From positions 1 through 64,000 of the forward strand of contig JAJTXZ010000010.1 of the NCBI GenBank assembly GCA_021463195.1: a stretch of DNA of 64,000 nt. Direction: 5' to 3'. This document shows, one piece after another, positions 9,370 to 17,128 of the stretch (its first letter is position 1; each line of letters starts with the position of its first letter). The DNA is from Anaerolineae bacterium (GTDB taxonomy: Bacteria; Chloroflexota; Anaerolineae; UBA4142; SHND01). The notes under the pieces are model-generated. The model was given only the letters and a program-made list of their open reading frames with translations, had not been told where the DNA came from and did not search any database. The position numbers and the translations under genes were made by a program.

Positions 9370-10077
9370 TTAGAGCGCTGACAACTCGCGTAAATCGCGC
9401 ACGCGCGGCAGCGCGTGCGCGGCGTAACGATTCGCGCGGTCCACTAAAATCGCCGCCATGCCCGCGGCGCGCGCGCCTTGAATATCGTGATGCACGCTGT
9501 CGCCAATGTACACCAGCTCCTCAATCGGTTTAGCTGCCGCCGCGACGGCGGCGTGAAAAATACGCGGGTCGGGTTTTTCGATGCCGAGGATGCCGGACAC
9601 GATAAAAAAATCAAAATAGGACGCGAGATTCAATTCGCGCAAAAGCGGCTCGCAGTTCGCGGAAAAATTGGAAATGATGCCGAGCTGTTTGCCGCGCGCG
9701 CGCAGCGCGTCGAGCGCGGGACGCACATCCTCAAACACGACTTGATAATTGCCGCCGTTCATCGGATCGAGCAATTCTTGCGCGAATAGCGCGGCGTCCT
9801 TGGACGGCACGCCGAGACGACGAAATCCTTCCGCCCAAAAATCGAGCCAGAACGCGCGCTGCGTCGCGACGGGCAATAGCGACAATGGCACGTTCTGCTG
9901 CCGCGCGGGCAATTCCAAATCCAGCTCTGCCAACACGCGCGCAGCATCCTCCACCGTAACCGAAATATGCGCGCGCGTCGCGCGTTCAACGTAATGAATG
10001 GCGCGACGGCGTTCGTCAAACTTGATTAACGTGCCGCCGATATCAAATAGATAGGCAGAATAGACGCGTGGATTCAT
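9370..10077 (-). CDS. HAD-superfamily hydrolase (class IA type)
   Basis: A haloacid-dehalogenase-fold protein of 235 residues when started at the ATG at 10077; an in-frame ATG at 10110 would add 11 unconserved residues. Motif I is FDIGGTL, motif II IISNFS, motif III the Lys in GIEKPDP and motif IV YIGDSVHHDIQGARAAGM. The usual second Asp of DxDGT is replaced by Gly (DIGGT). This is common in some subfamilies but removes the canonical acid/base of phosphatases. A helical cap lies between motifs I and II (about residues 20-100). The substrate is unknown. Confidence 0.85.
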   Translation of the reverse strand: MNPRVYSAYLFDIGGTLIKFDERRRAIHYVERATRAHISVTVEDAARVLAELDLELPARQQNVPLSLLPVATQRAFWLDFWAEGFRRLGVPSKDAALFAQELLDPMNGGNYQVVFEDVRPALDALRARGKQLGIISNFSANCEPLLRELNLASYFDFFIVSGILGIEKPDPRIFHAAVAAAAKPIEELVYIGDSVHHDIQGARAAGMAAILVDRANRYAAHALPRVRDLRELSAL

Positions 10078-10128
10078 CGTCAGTTTTGGCTGGGCGCGCG
10101 GGCGCGTCATCCGCGCCGCGTTCGGATG

Positions 10129-10157
10129 AAAAAAAAAGGGCGTCCGTGTGGGCGCCC
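10129..10157 (-). terminator. Intrinsic terminator after the ferredoxin gene
   Basis: On the minus strand, GGGCG and CGCCC form a stem followed by nine T (plus-strand A tract 10129-10137). An outer ATCCGAACG/CGTTCGGAT pair can extend the structure. It lies just downstream of the ferredoxin stop codon. Confidence 0.8.
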
Positions 10158-10190
10158 TCCTTATCCGAACGTGTAAACTATCGCGCGCGC

Positions 10191-10448
10191 TTATTTATAA
10201 TGTTCGGCATTGATTTCGATATATTGATGCCATTCTTCCGGCACATCTTCCAATGGAAAGATTGCCGAGACCGGACATTCTGGCACGCACGCGCCGCAGT
10301 CAATGCAGGTGTCGGGGTCAATATATAATTGCGTTGATTCTTCAAAGGTGTCTTCGTCTTTGCGGGGATGAATGCAATCCACCGGACAAACATTTACACA
10401 GGCGGTATCTTTCGTGCCGATACAGGGTTCGGTAATTACATACGCCAT
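10191..10448 (-). CDS. 7Fe (3Fe-4S/4Fe-4S) ferredoxin
   Basis: An 85-residue soluble electron carrier. The first cluster motif is C-x7-C-x3-CP (PCIGTKDTACVNVCP) and the second is CIDCGACVPECPVSAI. The arrangement and the C-terminal sequence DVPEEWHQYIEINAEHYK closely resemble the seven-iron ferredoxin of Thermus, where the first motif holds a 3Fe-4S cluster because one Cys of the CxxCxxC pattern is missing. The start at 10448 is set by a GGAGG sequence; the longer upstream reading frame is not conserved. It is probably monocistronic, and possible partners include the P450 at 1.6 kb. Confidence 0.93.
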   Translation of the reverse strand: MAYVITEPCIGTKDTACVNVCPVDCIHPRKDEDTFEESTQLYIDPDTCIDCGACVPECPVSAIFPLEDVPEEWHQYIEINAEHYK

Positions 10449-10915
10449 CGTTCTGCCTCCATTAAGGAATATGATATTTGCGGTCCAAAGGGAGCAATGC
10501 GTCGCTGCGTTGTGGCAAAAATCATACTCTAATTCTTTTTTAACGTCAAATATTTTTTCGCAAAATTCAGCGCAAAACTGATGCTTGCCCATATCGCATA
10601 ACAAGCATTCGCAAACGACTTTGCTAACACCGTCGCGAGCGCATTAGAGAAGCGAACGGTTTCTGTTTGCCGCGCTCTACGCGCAGCCGCAAAGAATCGT
10701 TAGCGCGCTAGGGCGCAGGTGCGCGTCCAATTTTTGGGAATCACCTCAAGCGCTTCCGCAGGTTTGGCGTCTGCCCTAGTTCAAGCGCTTGGAAATCGCG
10801 ACAACGAAAACGCAAAACCTGCTTTTGCGGGTTTCGAGTCGCCGCAGGGCGACTTGGTATAGTTGTTGCTGCGAATTCGATTCGCCCAAAATGGTGACAC
10901 GCGCGCTCAAAGTGA
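10449..10915. other. Intergenic region with short hairpins, no gene recognised
   Basis: About 470 bases have no convincing gene. Visible structures include the palindrome AAGCGCTT occurring twice (near 10751 and 10786), a hairpin AAACCTGCTTTTGCGGGTTT, and GTCGCCGCAGGGCGAC. I found no tRNA, 6S or tmRNA hallmark. It may hold remnants of small repeats or an unrecognised small RNA. Confidence 0.3.
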
Positions 10916-10944
10916 TTGACAGGCGCGCGCGCATAGTGTAAGAT
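10916..10944 (+). promoter_or_regulatory. Sigma-A-type promoter of the FtsB-like gene
   Basis: TTGACA (10916-10921), a 17-base spacer and TAAGAT (10939-10944). Transcription would start near 10951, which excludes the in-frame ATG at 10943 and supports the start at 10982. Confidence 0.7.
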
Positions 10945-10981
10945 GCGCGCAGGAGCAGTGTTCGCGCGCGACAGAGATTAT

Positions 10982-11374
10982 ATGGTTAAAAGTCTGAGTT
11001 TGACGCAATTTATTGTTATTATTGTCATCGCGATGACGTTAATCTTTGCGTGGGATTTTGGCCGGCGGATTTTGGAAACAGTCCAGTTGGTGCGGACGCT
11101 TCAGCTGGCGGACCAACGTTTGACCCAAGTCGAAGCGGCGAACGCGCAGCTGTTGACGTTAAAGCAGGATGTGACGAGCGACGAGTGGTTAGAGAAACAG
11201 GCGCGCGTGCGCTTGCGTTACACCAAAGAAGGCGAGACTGTGTTTATTCCCGTCGCGGCGCTGCCCGCGTCCGCCGTGACCGCGCCTGCCGCGCCGGCGG
11301 TGAATCTCTCTCCGCCCGAACGCACGATTTGGGATGATTTGGTCGAGGCGTTGTTTGGACCGATGCAGCGCTGA
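10982..11374 (+). CDS. Septum formation initiator family protein (FtsB/DivIC-like)
   Basis: A 130-residue bitopic membrane protein. A short cytoplasmic tail precedes one transmembrane helix (FIVIIVIAMTLIFAWDF), then a coiled-coil (about 30-65) and the typical DEWLEKQARVRLRYTKEGETVFIPV segment of FtsB/DivIC. These proteins join the FtsL-FtsQ/DivIB divisome subcomplex. The start at 10982 follows from the mapped promoter, which leaves a short leader. The extra Pro/Ala-rich C-terminal tail (about 35 residues) is not part of the family core. A terminator follows, so it is probably monocistronic. Confidence 0.85.
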   Translation: MVKSLSLTQFIVIIVIAMTLIFAWDFGRRILETVQLVRTLQLADQRLTQVEAANAQLLTLKQDVTSDEWLEKQARVRLRYTKEGETVFIPVAALPASAVTAPAAPAVNLSPPERTIWDDLVEALFGPMQR

Positions 11375-11403
11375 GCGCGCTGGACGTAATATAGGCGAAT
11401 GAC

Positions 11404-11435
11404 GGACTGAGTGATGAATTCGCTCAGTCCTTTTT
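11404..11435 (+). terminator. Intrinsic terminator
   Basis: GGACTGAG (11404-11411) and CTCAGTCC (11423-11430) form a stem followed by TTTTT. It ends the FtsB-like transcription unit just before the DUF711 gene. Confidence 0.85.
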
Positions 11436-11444
11436 ATTTCAAAT

Positions 11445-12617
11445 ATGAAAATTCGTTCGACGACAACTTTTGCGCGTGTTGATGAAAATTTGCAAACAGC
11501 GGCGTTGGAGCGCGCGGCGGCATTGAATCAGGCGGCGCGCGCAACGGCGGATGACGCGGGTTTTGTGTTACAGACGACGCGGTTTGCCGCGCAGCCCTTG
11601 GCGGAAATTTTGCGCGCAAGCTCTGCGTTGGAATTTGGTCGCGCGTACGAACGGCGGTATCGCGAACTTGGTTTTGATTACGGCGCGTTGTTATTGTCCG
11701 CGCCGTCAGTGTACGACGTCGCGCCCGCGCTGGTCGCGGAAACGGAAACATTGTTTGTGTCGCTGGCGATTGCGAATCAAGTGGACGGGATTCAATTTGA
11801 CGCGCTGCGCGCGGCGGCGCGCGCCATTCATGCGCTCGCGCGCGCGTCGGCTGACGGTTTATTTAATTTTCGTTTTGCCGCCGCCGCGAATGTGCCGCCG
11901 TTCGTGCCGTACTTTCCCACCGCGTACGCGGGCGACGCGGACGCGCCCTGTTTCGCGTTTGCGCTGGAAGCGGCGGACCTCGCGGTGGACGCGTTCACCG
12001 CTGCGCCGACGCTGCGCGACGCGCAAGCGCGTTTGATAAACGCGATGGAAGCGCATGCCGCGCGCTTGGATGCGTGGGGCGCGCAGTTGGAAACGCAAAG
12101 CGGCGCGCGGTACGCGGGCATTGATTTTTCGATGGCGCCGTATCCGAGCGAGAACGCGAGTTTGGCGACCGCGCTGGAACGTTTGACGGGCGCGCGTTTT
12201 GGCACGCGCGGCACTTTGTTCGCGGCGGCTTTTGTGACCGATACGCTGCGGCGCGCGCGCTTTACGCGCGCGGGTTTCAGCGCGTTGATGCTGCCCTTGT
12301 TGGAAGATTGGACGATGGCGCGGCGGTCGCGCGAAAATTTGTTTACGCTCGATTCGCTGTTGTTGTACTCGACTGTGTGCGGCACAGGTCTCGACACCAT
12401 TCCGCTCGCAGGCGATACAACCGAACATGCAATCGCCGCGCTGCTGCTTGACCTCGCCGCGCTCGCGACCAAGTTAGCCAAGCCGTTGACGGCGCGCTTG
12501 GTGCCCGTAGCGGGGACGCGCGCGGGCGAAGGAACGCAATTTGATTTTGAATTTTTCGCGAATGCGAATGTATTTGGCATTGAAGCGGACGCGAGCATGA
12601 AATTGTTGGAAATGTGA
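11445..12617 (+). CDS. DUF711 family protein
   Basis: The 390-residue protein matches the DUF711 (UPF0210-like) pattern. It opens MKIRSTTTFARV, and carries a central GIDFSMAPYPSENASLATALERL, then GTRGTLFAAAFVTD, GFSALMLPLLED and LLLYSTVCGTGLDTIPLAGDT near the C-terminus. The family adopts a fold related to glycyl-radical enzymes but lacks a proven reaction. The composition is very rich in Ala and Arg. It begins 10 bases after a terminator, so it must have its own promoter or depend on read-through. A perfect GC palindrome with a T-rich tail follows it. Confidence 0.85.
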   Translation: MKIRSTTTFARVDENLQTAALERAAALNQAARATADDAGFVLQTTRFAAQPLAEILRASSALEFGRAYERRYRELGFDYGALLLSAPSVYDVAPALVAETETLFVSLAIANQVDGIQFDALRAAARAIHALARASADGLFNFRFAAAANVPPFVPYFPTAYAGDADAPCFAFALEAADLAVDAFTAAPTLRDAQARLINAMEAHAARLDAWGAQLETQSGARYAGIDFSMAPYPSENASLATALERLTGARFGTRGTLFAAAFVTDTLRRARFTRAGFSALMLPLLEDWTMARRSRENLFTLDSLLLYSTVCGTGLDTIPLAGDTTEHAIAALLLDLAALATKLAKPLTARLVPVAGTRAGEGTQFDFEFFANANVFGIEADASMKLLEM

Positions 12618-12630
12618 GTGGCGGCAAGCG

Positions 12631-12660
12631 CTCGCCGCGCGCGCGGCGAGTTTCTTTATT
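12631..12660 (+). terminator. Probable terminator hairpin
   Basis: CTCGCCGCGC/GCGCGGCGAG (12631-12650) is a perfect 20-bp palindrome followed by TTTCTTTATT. It lies directly after the DUF711 gene. Confidence 0.6.
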
Positions 12661-12727
12661 TCATCCCAACAAGCTGTGCTACAATCGAGCGCAGTGTGTG
12701 CGACGCAAAATACTGCAATGGAGCGGC

Positions 12728-14560
12728 ATGAGCGATAATACTTTTCTGTTACTTGGCGGCGCAGGTCTGGTGGGGCTTCAAGTGGCGCGCGTCGTCGCCC
12801 GCGAAATTCAACCGCGTAAAGTGGTAATCGCCTCGTTATACCAAAAAGAAGTCCGTGACGCGTTGACGCAATTAAATAAAGAATTTCCCAACGTGGAATG
12901 GGTTGGCGTGTGGGGCGATGGTTTTGTGCGCGCCGAATTTACGCAAATGCGCCGCCGCGAACTTTTGGATTCCGCCGCGCGTCGCGCCGCGCTGTATGAC
13001 GATTTATTCGGCGATTTGGAGACGGCATACGAGCGCGCGCGGTTGACCCAAGTCATTCGCGAACACAAGCCGAATGTGATTGTGGATACCATCAATACCG
13101 CGACGGCGATCAGTTATCAAGATGTGTACGCGGCATCGTTGATCGCGCGGCAAAAGCTGGACGCGTTATTTAGCCAAGTGGATGCGTTGACGCGCGCGGT
13201 CAAGCAGCTGGCACACGGCTCGACCGCGGCGGAGTCTATTCCGAACGACGCGGAAAGTTTGGCGGCGCAAACGGAATTCGCGGCGATGTCGCCGGAACAA
13301 TGGCTGGCGCGTTTGAGCGCGCAGGTGGACGCGTTGAATGAATTACGCAAACCCGCGCAAAACGCGTTCGAGCAGCTTGTAATTTCGCAGGCGGTGCCGC
13401 AGCTGGTGCGTCATGTTTTGATTTTGTTGCGCGCGATGGATGAGGTTGGCACGCGGTTGTATTTGAAAATTGGAACGACGGGGACGGGCGGGATGGGGCT
13501 TAATATCCCGTACACGCATGGCGAAGACAAACCGAGCGCGAAACTTATGTCGAAAACGGCGACGGGTTTTGCGCACACTGGCTTGTTGTTTTTGATGGCG
13601 CGCACGCCTGACGCGCCGATTGTCAAAGAGATTAAACCGGGGGCGATGATTGGGTACGCGGATATTAGCATGCGCGCGATTCAAGAGCGCGGCAAGCCGG
13701 TGCTGCGTTACGCGCCCAAAGCGCAAAAACTGGATGGCACGTTAAGCTTGCGCGATGCGCCGGAGAATTATCGCGAGCGGGGCAAACTCGAAGTGGTGAT
13801 TATTGACACGGGCGAGAATGGCGTGTTTGCCAAAGGCGAATTCGAAGCGATTACGGCGATGAATCAGATGGAGTTTATTACGCCGGAGGAAATCGCGTCG
13901 AAAGTGGCGCTCGAAATCATGGGCGTCAATACCGGCAGCGAAGTTTTGTCCGCGCTCGACAGCGCGGTGTTGAATCCGAGCTATCGCGCCGGCAATTTGC
14001 GGCGCGTGGCATTGTCCGATTTGGCGCGCTTGGAACAAGAAACTAAAATCCCGTCGGTGGCGTTGGGCCAATTGGGTCCGCCGGAACTGTCGAAATTATT
14101 GTTTGAAGCGTTTTTGCTGCGCGAGCGCTATCATACGTTAGAGCGCGTGTTGAATCAGCGTCCGAAAAAAATCGCGGAAGCGTTGTTTGCATGGTTGAAA
14201 AAACATCCCGCCATCAAAGAAATGATTGTGTCGGTCGGACTGCCGATTTTGGCGCCGGATGGCGCGACGATTTGGCGGGGGCCATTGATTCGCATTCCCG
14301 AACGCGCGGATACAAATCGCGTGTCGTTGACGCCGCAAAATATTGACGCGTGGGCGCGCAAGGGCTGGGTGGATTTGCGTCCGGAAAATTTTGTCGCGTG
14401 GCGCGAACGGTTTGAACAGATGGAGCGCACGCGCGAAGGTTTGCGCGGACGCGGGTCCGCGGCGGTCACGACAGACGCGTATTTGTTTCAAGAAATTCAA
14501 ATCGGCGAGGTGGCGGCGTGGGTGTTTAATAACGAAGCGGAAGGATATAGAATCAAGTAG
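12728..14560 (+). CDS. Large NAD(P)-binding Rossmann protein, function unknown
   Basis: A 610-residue protein that opens with a dinucleotide-binding motif (LLLGGAGLVGLQVA). This resembles saccharopine-dehydrogenase or extended-SDR proteins, and VIVDTINTATAISY (about 125) would end a Rossmann beta strand. The long middle contains helical insertions, then KIGTTGTGGMGLNIPYTHGE and GMIGYADISMRAI. The last third (EALFAWLKKHPAIKEMIVSVGLPILAPDG onwards) looks like a separate domain. No catalytic YxxxK is evident. ATG 12728 is preferred; a TACAAT box (12680-12685) preceded by TGC lies 43 bases upstream as an extended -10. I cannot assign a substrate. Confidence 0.6.
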   Translation: MSDNTFLLLGGAGLVGLQVARVVAREIQPRKVVIASLYQKEVRDALTQLNKEFPNVEWVGVWGDGFVRAEFTQMRRRELLDSAARRAALYDDLFGDLETAYERARLTQVIREHKPNVIVDTINTATAISYQDVYAASLIARQKLDALFSQVDALTRAVKQLAHGSTAAESIPNDAESLAAQTEFAAMSPEQWLARLSAQVDALNELRKPAQNAFEQLVISQAVPQLVRHVLILLRAMDEVGTRLYLKIGTTGTGGMGLNIPYTHGEDKPSAKLMSKTATGFAHTGLLFLMARTPDAPIVKEIKPGAMIGYADISMRAIQERGKPVLRYAPKAQKLDGTLSLRDAPENYRERGKLEVVIIDTGENGVFAKGEFEAITAMNQMEFITPEEIASKVALEIMGVNTGSEVLSALDSAVLNPSYRAGNLRRVALSDLARLEQETKIPSVALGQLGPPELSKLLFEAFLLRERYHTLERVLNQRPKKIAEALFAWLKKHPAIKEMIVSVGLPILAPDGATIWRGPLIRIPERADTNRVSLTPQNIDAWARKGWVDLRPENFVAWRERFEQMERTREGLRGRGSAAVTTDAYLFQEIQIGEVAAWVFNNEAEGYRIK

Positions 14561-14622
14561 CGCATAGTAGAGCGCAAGGAAAAACATCTACGCCCTACTA
14601 TGTGCTGCCTGTTACCCCAACA

Positions 14623-15621
14623 ATGAAAATTGATGTCGCAACGCTCGTGCCTAATCTGCGCGAAATGCCCGAACTCGCGCGCGGGGTCGAGCAAATGGGT
14701 TTTGATGGTTTGTGGACGAGCGAGACGCAGCACGATCCGTTTTTGCCGCTGGCGCTCGCGGCGGAACATACAACGCGCGTCGAGCTCGGCACGGCGATCG
14801 CGGTGGCGTTTCCGCGCAGTCCGACGGTGTTGGCGCATATCGCATGGGATTTAGCCGCCGCGTCGAACGGCAGATTTATTTTAGGACTTGGCACGCAGGT
14901 CAAGCCGCATATCGAACGTCGTTTTGGCATGACGTGGGAACATCCGACGGCGAAATTGCGCGAAATGATTTTGGCGATGCGCGCGGTGTGGGCTGCTTGG
15001 CAGGGCGACGGGCGTGTCAACTTTCGCGGCGAGTTTTACAAAATCACCTTGATGACGCCGTTTTTTAATCCGGGGCCGATAGAGTATCCGAACATTCCCA
15101 TTTATATCGCGGGCGTGAATGAGAAATTATGCCAACTCGCGGGTGAATTGTGTCAGGGTTTTCATGCGCATCCGTTTCATACGGCGAAATATTTGCGCGA
15201 GGTGACATTGCCGAATATCGAAATTGGAATGCAAAAAACGCAACGCGCGCGCGCGGACATTCAAATTTCGTCGGCGGTCTTTGTGGCGACGGATGACGCG
15301 GAAAAAGAAATGGCGCGCGCGCAGATTTCGTTTTACGCGTCCACGCCGAGTTATCGTCCGGTGTTGGAAACGCATGGCTGGGGCGAGGTGGGCGAAAAAC
15401 TTTCAACGCTCGCCGCGCGCAAAGAATGGGGCGCCATGTCAGAACAAATCACGGACGACATGCTCGAACAGTTTTGTGTCATCACTTCGCCTGACCAGCT
15501 TGCTCACGCGCTCAAGACGCGATACGCTGGTTTGCTCGACCGCATCACGCTGTATACGCCGTTCGAACCGGGGCAGGATGTGGAAAAATGGAAGGCGCTG
15601 GTCACTGCCTTCAAGCAGTGA
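14623..15621 (+). CDS. F420-dependent LLM-class oxidoreductase (TIGR03617-like)
   Basis: A luciferase-like monooxygenase-fold (TIM-barrel) protein of 332 residues. Segments such as GFDGLWTSETQHDPFLPLALAAEHT, VELGTAIAVAFPRSPT, GRFILGLGTQVKPHIERRFGM, PNIPIYIAGVNEKLCQLAGE and GFHAHPFHTAKYLREV match the TIGR03617 subgroup, predicted to use coenzyme F420. The ATG at 14623 is the first residue aligned with family members; an ATG at 14602 would add seven residues. It follows the Rossmann gene by 62 bases on the same strand, so the two may be co-transcribed. The substrate is unknown. Confidence 0.85.
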   Translation: MKIDVATLVPNLREMPELARGVEQMGFDGLWTSETQHDPFLPLALAAEHTTRVELGTAIAVAFPRSPTVLAHIAWDLAAASNGRFILGLGTQVKPHIERRFGMTWEHPTAKLREMILAMRAVWAAWQGDGRVNFRGEFYKITLMTPFFNPGPIEYPNIPIYIAGVNEKLCQLAGELCQGFHAHPFHTAKYLREVTLPNIEIGMQKTQRARADIQISSAVFVATDDAEKEMARAQISFYASTPSYRPVLETHGWGEVGEKLSTLAARKEWGAMSEQITDDMLEQFCVITSPDQLAHALKTRYAGLLDRITLYTPFEPGQDVEKWKALVTAFKQ

Positions 15622-15681
15622 GGTTGAACTATCAAAGCTAAACGGTCCTCCAAGAAAATTTTTGATTCGCCGTTATGGTCG

Positions 15682-16284
15682 GTGCGCGCGTTTGCGTTGA
15701 TTTCGATTCCGGTTGTTCTCCTCACGCTGGCGTTGGTGGTTCTGATCAGCAGCAGCTCTTTTATCCGCGAATTGGAAATTACGCTCGCGCTGGTCGCGCT
15801 GGGACTGTTTATTTTTCTCGCGGTCGGCTTGTATCAAGGCGTGCGATTGGAACCGCCGATTGTTGAGGATCCGAACAAGCCATTTGGCACGGCTTTGTTT
15901 GACATCGAGTCGGCGGTGGGCTTGACGACGGCGCTGCCGGCGCCGGATTTCAAATTGGATATTCCCGACATTGGCGATACCGGCGATGACATTGTGGGTT
16001 GTTTGATCTCTGTCGTTTTATGGTTTGTCATCGCGATTGTGTTGGCGATATTGTTTTGGGTGTTGGTTCAAGCGCTCGCGTTCGCGCTGCCTTGGCTTTT
16101 GCTCGCGCTGTATTGGTTATTTTATCGCGCGCTCAAACTCGCGTTTGATAAAACGCCGGTGACACGCGGTAAACTTGTGCCCAGTTTAGGTTACGCCGCG
16201 TTGTTTACGGCGCTGTACACGGGCTGGCTGTTTTTGCTGCTGGGCGCGTTAGAGTGGCTGCGGTCGTTGACCCTTGCGACATAG
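15682..16284 (+). CDS. Membrane protein, unknown function (start uncertain)
   Basis: At least 200 residues with about five hydrophobic segments: ALISIPVVLLTLALVVLI, ITLALVALGLFIFLAVGLY, the long VVLWFVIAIVLAILFWVLVQALAFALPWLLLALYW and GYAALFTALYTGWLFLLLGAL. No family was recognised. The GTG at 15682 is the first standard start after the in-frame stop at 15625, but no ribosome-binding site precedes it. The frame continues upstream with a basic stretch (IKAKRSSKKIFDSPLWS) typical of a cytoplasmic N-terminus. GAGG at 15620 lies 7 bases before an ATC at 15631, so a non-canonical ATC start is possible. Confidence 0.6.
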   Translation: MRAFALISIPVVLLTLALVVLISSSSFIRELEITLALVALGLFIFLAVGLYQGVRLEPPIVEDPNKPFGTALFDIESAVGLTTALPAPDFKLDIPDIGDTGDDIVGCLISVVLWFVIAIVLAILFWVLVQALAFALPWLLLALYWLFYRALKLAFDKTPVTRGKLVPSLGYAALFTALYTGWLFLLLGALEWLRSLTLAT

Positions 16285-16344
16285 CTGCGCGGGAACGTCC
16301 GCGGGGACGTTTCGTGTTTTTGTTGGCGCGAATTGGATTCGCTC

Positions 16345-16438
16345 CTGGTGATTATCCGGATTTCCAGCCCCCAAGGGTTTTCGAAAACCCTTGGGGTCTG
16401 GAAATCCACTGCGTTTTCGAGATATGAGTAATCGCCAG
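16345..16438. mobile_element. MITE-like palindromic element, copy 2 (inverted)
   Basis: The 50-bp core (16358-16407) matches copy 1 with one substitution. The outer segments are the reverse complement of those in copy 1: CTGGTGATTATCC on the left and ACTGCGTTTTCGAGATATGA... ATCGCCAG on the right. It sits directly upstream of the T-box promoter. Confidence 0.8.
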
Positions 16439-16449
16439 ATTCGCCCGCG

Positions 16450-16477
16450 TTGACAATCCGCGCGTTTCGCGGATAAT
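16450..16477 (+). promoter_or_regulatory. Promoter of the T-box / pheS unit
   Basis: TTGACA (16450-16455), a 16-base spacer and GATAAT (16472-16477). It is followed within about 10 bases by the first stem of the T-box leader, as expected. Confidence 0.7.
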
Positions 16478-16483
16478 CAAAAC

Positions 16484-16726
16484 AATAGCGACGACGGAGC
16501 GAGTAGGCAGCGCGCAGCTCCCAGCGAGAAAGGGTCATTGGTTGCGAACCCTTTTGAGCGAACTCTGCCGAAATTCACTCTCGAGCTGCAAGCGCGAACG
16601 CGAGGGCTTTTGCTAACGCTTGCCGTTTACGCACGTTACGCGACTGAGCGAGTCGGCGCGCCGACTAAAGTGGGTGGTACCGCGGGAGAATTTTTGCTCT
16701 CGTCCCAATCGGGATGAGAGTTTTTT
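16484..16726 (+). promoter_or_regulatory. T-box leader, tRNA-Phe responsive
   Basis: The conserved T-box sequence GGGTGGTACCGCG is present at about 16672-16684, followed by a terminator. Upstream, stem I shows the AGTA specifier-loop motif (after GGAGCG, about 16503), a GGCAG/CTGCC stem, a distal GGTTG loop and the specifier-loop 3' side GAAATTCAC. TTC (16574-16576), followed by a purine, would be the Phe specifier codon, in agreement with pheS downstream. Uncharged tRNA-Phe should stabilise the antiterminator and raise expression of the DUF952-pheS genes. The specifier assignment was made by eye. Confidence 0.93.
16697..16726 (+). terminator. T-box terminator hairpin
   Basis: CTCTCGTCCC (16697-16706) pairs with GGGATGAGAG (16711-16720), followed by six T. 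It is mutually exclusive with the antiterminator that contains the GGTGG T-box bulge. Confidence 0.9.
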
Positions 16727-16742
16727 ATTCATTGAGACCAAG

Positions 16743-17078
16743 ATGATTATTTACCATTTGGTTCCCGAACGTTTTTATGCGCGGCAGCGTAAAAACGCGA
16801 TCTATTTGCCGAAACCTTTTTTGCGCGAAGGGTTTATTCACTGCACCAAACGCGCGTCAGAAATGGCGCGCGTGGCGAACTTTCTGTACAGAGACGAACG
16901 GGGCCCCCACGTCTATTTGTATATCGAAACAAAAAAACTGCAAGCGAAAATTCGTTATGATGACGCGGCGAAACAATATCCGCATATTTACGGCGGCTTG
17001 AATCACGACGCGATTGTGGCAATCCGCCGCGCGCGCCGTGACGCGGACGGAAATTTTTTGCCGCCCGAGAAACTATGA
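16743..17078 (+). CDS. DUF952 family protein
   Basis: A 111-residue protein. The DUF952 signature is seen in MIIYHLVPE, KPFLREGFIHCTKRASEMARVANFLYR, YLYIETKKLQAKIRYDDA and FPHIYGGLNHDAIV-like YPHIYGGLNHDAIVAI. These small soluble proteins of unknown activity have a fold related to gamma-glutamyl cyclotransferase-like or RNA 2'-phosphotransferase-like domains; this is family knowledge I cannot verify here. The start at 16743 is fixed by the T-box terminator just upstream, since a longer frame would begin inside the RNA leader. It is the first gene of the T-box unit, 50 bases before pheS. Confidence 0.85.
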   Translation: MIIYHLVPERFYARQRKNAIYLPKPFLREGFIHCTKRASEMARVANFLYRDERGPHVYLYIETKKLQAKIRYDDAAKQYPHIYGGLNHDAIVAIRRARRDADGNFLPPEKL

Positions 17079-17128
17079 GCGCTAGAGATTCGTTGGCAAG
17101 CTCCAATCTCCGGGCGCTATTTTAAACC

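Noticed and set aside
10449-10915. Possible small RNA (6S, tmRNA or tRNA) in the large gap
   Set aside because: No cloverleaf, no tmRNA-like tag frame and no 6S-like long bulged stem could be drawn.
11828-12598. A long minus-strand frame (256 codons) opposite the DUF711 gene
   Set aside because: It mirrors the codon pattern of the well-supported plus-strand gene; GC-rich DNA of this type produces long antisense frames.
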